Assembly: GCA_002383405.1 (NCBI GenBank)
Contig: DFYS01000032.1
Span: 302 to 7,846 of the forward strand
Source of the DNA: Moorella sp. UBA4076
GTDB taxonomy: Bacteria; Bacillota; DSM-521; Neomoorellales; Neomoorellaceae
Reading direction: 5' to 3'
Length of the DNA stretch: 7,545 nt
Position numbers and translations under genes: made by a program. Shown here piece by piece: positions 6,572 to 7,545 of the stretch. The notes below the pieces were generated by a model. That model was not told where the DNA came from and made no database searches. It saw only the letters and a program-made list of their open reading frames with translations. The first letter of the stretch is position 1, and each line of letters starts with the position of its first letter.

Positions 6572-6600
6572 ATCTTATCATCGCCATAGAAACAAGGCAA
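6572..6600 (-). promoter_or_regulatory. Possible promoter of tnpA-tnpB
   Basis: On the minus strand TTGCCT (complement of 6595-6600) and TAAGAT (complement of 6572-6577) are 17 bases apart. Each matches the sigma-A consensus at 4 of 6 positions. It lies inside the left end, 36 bases before the tnpA ATG. A weak promoter would be normal for such elements. Confidence 0.4.
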
Positions 6601-6632
6601 AACATTTCCTGGAAAATCAAGGCCGTGCCTTA

Positions 6633-6651
6633 CTCCCGTTTAAAACGGAAG
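6633..6651 (-). repeat. Left-end (LE) subterminal hairpin
   Basis: The minus strand carries CTTCCGTT-TTA-AACGGGAG, an 8-bp stem with one T.G wobble and a 3-base loop. It lies 17 bases inside the proposed left tip at 6668. It matches the expected TnpA recognition hairpin of IS200/IS605 left ends. Confidence 0.75.
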
Positions 6652-6668
6652 AATGCGGCGCGGCGATC

Positions 6669-6824
6669 TTCAATGGCGACAATGAACTGGTATTTGGCGC
6701 TGCCAATTTTGTCGGGTTCGGCTAAAAACTCCGCTTCGGAAAGGCGCGCCAGATTTGGCAGCCGATTTTGCGCCTGCTTAAATGCCGTCAGGAGCTTGCC
6801 AACCTTTATAGCATCATATTTCAA
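6669..6824 (-). pseudogene. hepT: HepT HEPN toxin, N-terminal part (codons 1-52), cut by the IS left end
   Basis: From a TTG at 6824 the frame reads M-KYDAIKVGKLLTAF, then EFLAEPDKIGSAKYQFIVAIE, the N-terminal helices of HepT. It then enters the transposon, adds about a dozen foreign residues and stops at a TAA inside the left end. The TTG start is supported by an AAGGAG (complement of 6835-6840) 10 bases upstream and by an 11-base overlap with the mntA stop, a usual arrangement for this pair. Joined to 4331-4609 it makes a 144-residue protein, normal for the family. The fragment lacks the RX4HXY active site and should not be toxic. Confidence 0.9.
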
Positions 6825-7257
6825 GGCCCAATGTCTCCTTAAAATAGCGTTTACGAAAAGGGACAAAATCGAAATACCTGTCCAGAGTGACCTCCTGAAA
6901 ATCACTCCTGACAGAGGAGTCATTTTCGATAAGTAGGTAACCGTTTTTTATCACGCTATACTTGAAAGATAAAGGAGCATTATTGAGGATGCGAACATCT
7001 ATGGGAAAAGGCACAAGAGACTTAATGGCGTCCTCCAGGTGGATCTCATAAAGAAAGTTATCCTTGCCCAGTACCTGTTCGCGGAGATAAACGGCCAAAT
7101 CAATATCCTTAAAAGGCCCATCCCTCAGGAAAGAACCGTGAAGATAGGCAAAGGCTATTTCATCTCTCCCTTTTAAGCCGGCTGCAATCTGCTCGATCGT
7201 GCTTTGCTTTTCTTCATTGGTCGCGGAATAAAACTTAAAGCGCTCCAACCTTCCCAC
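6814..7257 (-). CDS. mntA: MntA-type minimal nucleotidyltransferase antitoxin
   Basis: The 147-residue protein has the MNT nucleotidyltransferase signature. G41-S42 in AYLHGSFLR is followed by D51-I-D53 in FKDIDLAVYL, and a third acidic residue, D87, lies in PIDVRILN. In HEPN/MNT systems MntA neutralises HepT by adding AMP units to the Tyr of the RX4HXY motif. It sits directly upstream of, and overlaps, hepT. The start is uncertain. GTG 7257 has GGGAGG (complement of 7261-7266) only 3 bases away, and TTG 7248 has the same SD at 12 bases. A longer frame from TTG 7329 would include a probable promoter and carries no family similarity, so I prefer the shorter forms. The gene looks intact even though its toxin is disrupted. 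Confidence 0.92.
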   Translation of the reverse strand: MGRLERFKFYSATNEEKQSTIEQIAAGLKGRDEIAFAYLHGSFLRDGPFKDIDLAVYLREQVLGKDNFLYEIHLEDAIKSLVPFPIDVRILNNAPLSFKYSVIKNGYLLIENDSSVRSDFQEVTLDRYFDFVPFRKRYFKETLGLEI

Positions 7258-7300
7258 CTGCCTCCCAGAAAAGCAACAGTGCCAGCTATTCCCTGATACC

Positions 7301-7329
7301 ATTCTAATATCATCCAGGAGAAAGGGCAA
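7301..7329 (-). promoter_or_regulatory. Probable promoter of the mntA-hepT operon
   Basis: On the minus strand TTGCCC (complement of 7324-7329, 4 of 6) and TAGAAT (complement of 7301-7306, 5 of 6) are separated by 17 bases. Transcription would start near 7294, leaving a short leader with GGGAGG before the GTG at 7257. This also argues against a translation start at 7329. Confidence 0.5.
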
Positions 7330-7545
7330 TATCTCTGCCTTTTATTTATATTTGATTCCCCTGCAAAAACCCCTTCGCTATCGTCCTGGTGGAGGAAGCT
7401 TGCTACTTCAGGCCCGAAAATCAAGCTGATTTGGATGCCGTAATCGCTGGATGACCCTATTCCGCGGTCCTAAGTGGGGGCTGATAGCATAGTAACAATC
7501 TAAAGCGGGCTCCGCCCGCAACCCAATCTTGCCGGCGTGACCATT
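7330..7545. other. Upstream flank of mntA with no recognised gene
   Basis: I see no recognisable protein or RNA gene here. A minus-strand frame is open from the window edge to about 7410 but resembles no family I know. The stretch may be intergenic or the end of a gene lying outside the window. Confidence 0.4.
7505..7519 (-). terminator. Possible terminator hairpin of an upstream minus-strand gene
   Basis: A perfect 6-bp GC stem, GCGGGC / GCCCGC with a 3-base loop, is followed on the minus strand by TTTAGATTGTT. The T-run is poor, so this may be a weak terminator or only a hairpin. It would separate mntA from whatever lies to the right. Confidence 0.35.

Larger units (their letters stand above)
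4610..6668 (-). mobile_element. Complete IS200/IS605-family element (tnpA + tnpB) inserted in hepT
   Basis: The element is 2059 bp and its genes run on the minus strand. The left end (LE) abuts hepT codon 52 at 6669, and the right end (RE), terminating in GTTCAC, abuts codon 53 at 4609. Both ends carry subterminal imperfect hairpins instead of terminal inverted repeats, and no target duplication is needed for the join. Both points are typical of Y1-transposase elements, which move as single-stranded DNA. The left flank ends ATTGAA, so the insertion target is TTGAA or a very similar sequence; ISDra2 uses TTGAT. The element encodes both TnpA and TnpB, intact and overlapping, so it may still be mobile. 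The ends could shift by about one base, but the in-frame rejoining of hepT supports this choice. Confidence 0.9.

Noticed and set aside
4610..6668. Terminal inverted repeats or target-site duplications around the transposon
   Set aside because: None are seen. The family uses subterminal hairpins and makes no duplication, and the clean hepT join needs none.
7173..7424. 83-codon minus-strand frame overlapping the mntA start region
   Set aside because: It starts with TTG, resembles no family and overlaps the conserved mntA frame. I also checked whether it could be a frameshifted mntA N-terminus and saw no supporting similarity.
1..7545. CRISPR array, tRNA or rRNA genes
   Set aside because: No regularly spaced repeats were seen, and no tRNA cloverleaf or rRNA signature was recognised on either strand.

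Overview
The window looks like accessory DNA from a thermophilic, moderately GC-rich Firmicute (Clostridia, Moorella-like). This is an inference from the protein styles, AAGGAG-type Shine-Dalgarno sites and sigma-A promoters; no 16S or other marker is present. GC-rich, ordinary sequence at the left end gives way after about 3.1 kb to a patchwork of toxin-antitoxin (TA) modules and a transposon.

Layout. 1-2000 (+): most of a DUF255/YyaL-type protein, cut off at its N-terminus by the window edge. 2111-3103 (-): a two-helix potassium channel with a cytoplasmic RCK/TrkA regulatory region, convergent with the first gene. 3100-3996 (-): a TA operon with an excisionase-like HTH antitoxin followed by a PIN-domain RNase toxin. 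It is driven by a consensus TTGACA-17-TATAAT promoter decorated with TGACCGC repeats. A short reading frame that resembles the antitoxin tail lies between the PIN gene and the channel. 4053-4362 (+): a decayed hicB antitoxin that has lost its N-terminal half and carries a one-base frameshift. 4331-7257 (-): a HEPN/MNT module, mntA (nucleotidyltransferase antitoxin) then hepT (HEPN RNase toxin).

Main observation. hepT is split by a complete IS200/IS605-family element (about 4610-6668, 2059 bp) carrying tnpA (Y1 HUH transposase), tnpB (RuvC-like RNA-guided nuclease), subterminal hairpins at both ends and a hairpin-rich probable omega-RNA region after tnpB. Conceptual removal of the element joins hepT codons 52 and 53 exactly in frame and gives a 144-residue HepT with an intact RX4HXY motif. 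The ends are therefore fixed to within a base or so, the gene beneath is identified, and a prediction follows: the omega-RNA guide should be the hepT sequence next to the right end, and the target-adjacent motif should be the TTGAA-like sequence next to the left end. TnpB would then cut the empty hepT allele.

The window thus holds three TA-type modules in about 3.5 kb. One looks intact (HTH/PIN), one has a toxin gene inactivated by a transposon (HepT/MntA), and one is a relic (HicB). The individual families are known; the arrangement and the nested insertion are what is notable.
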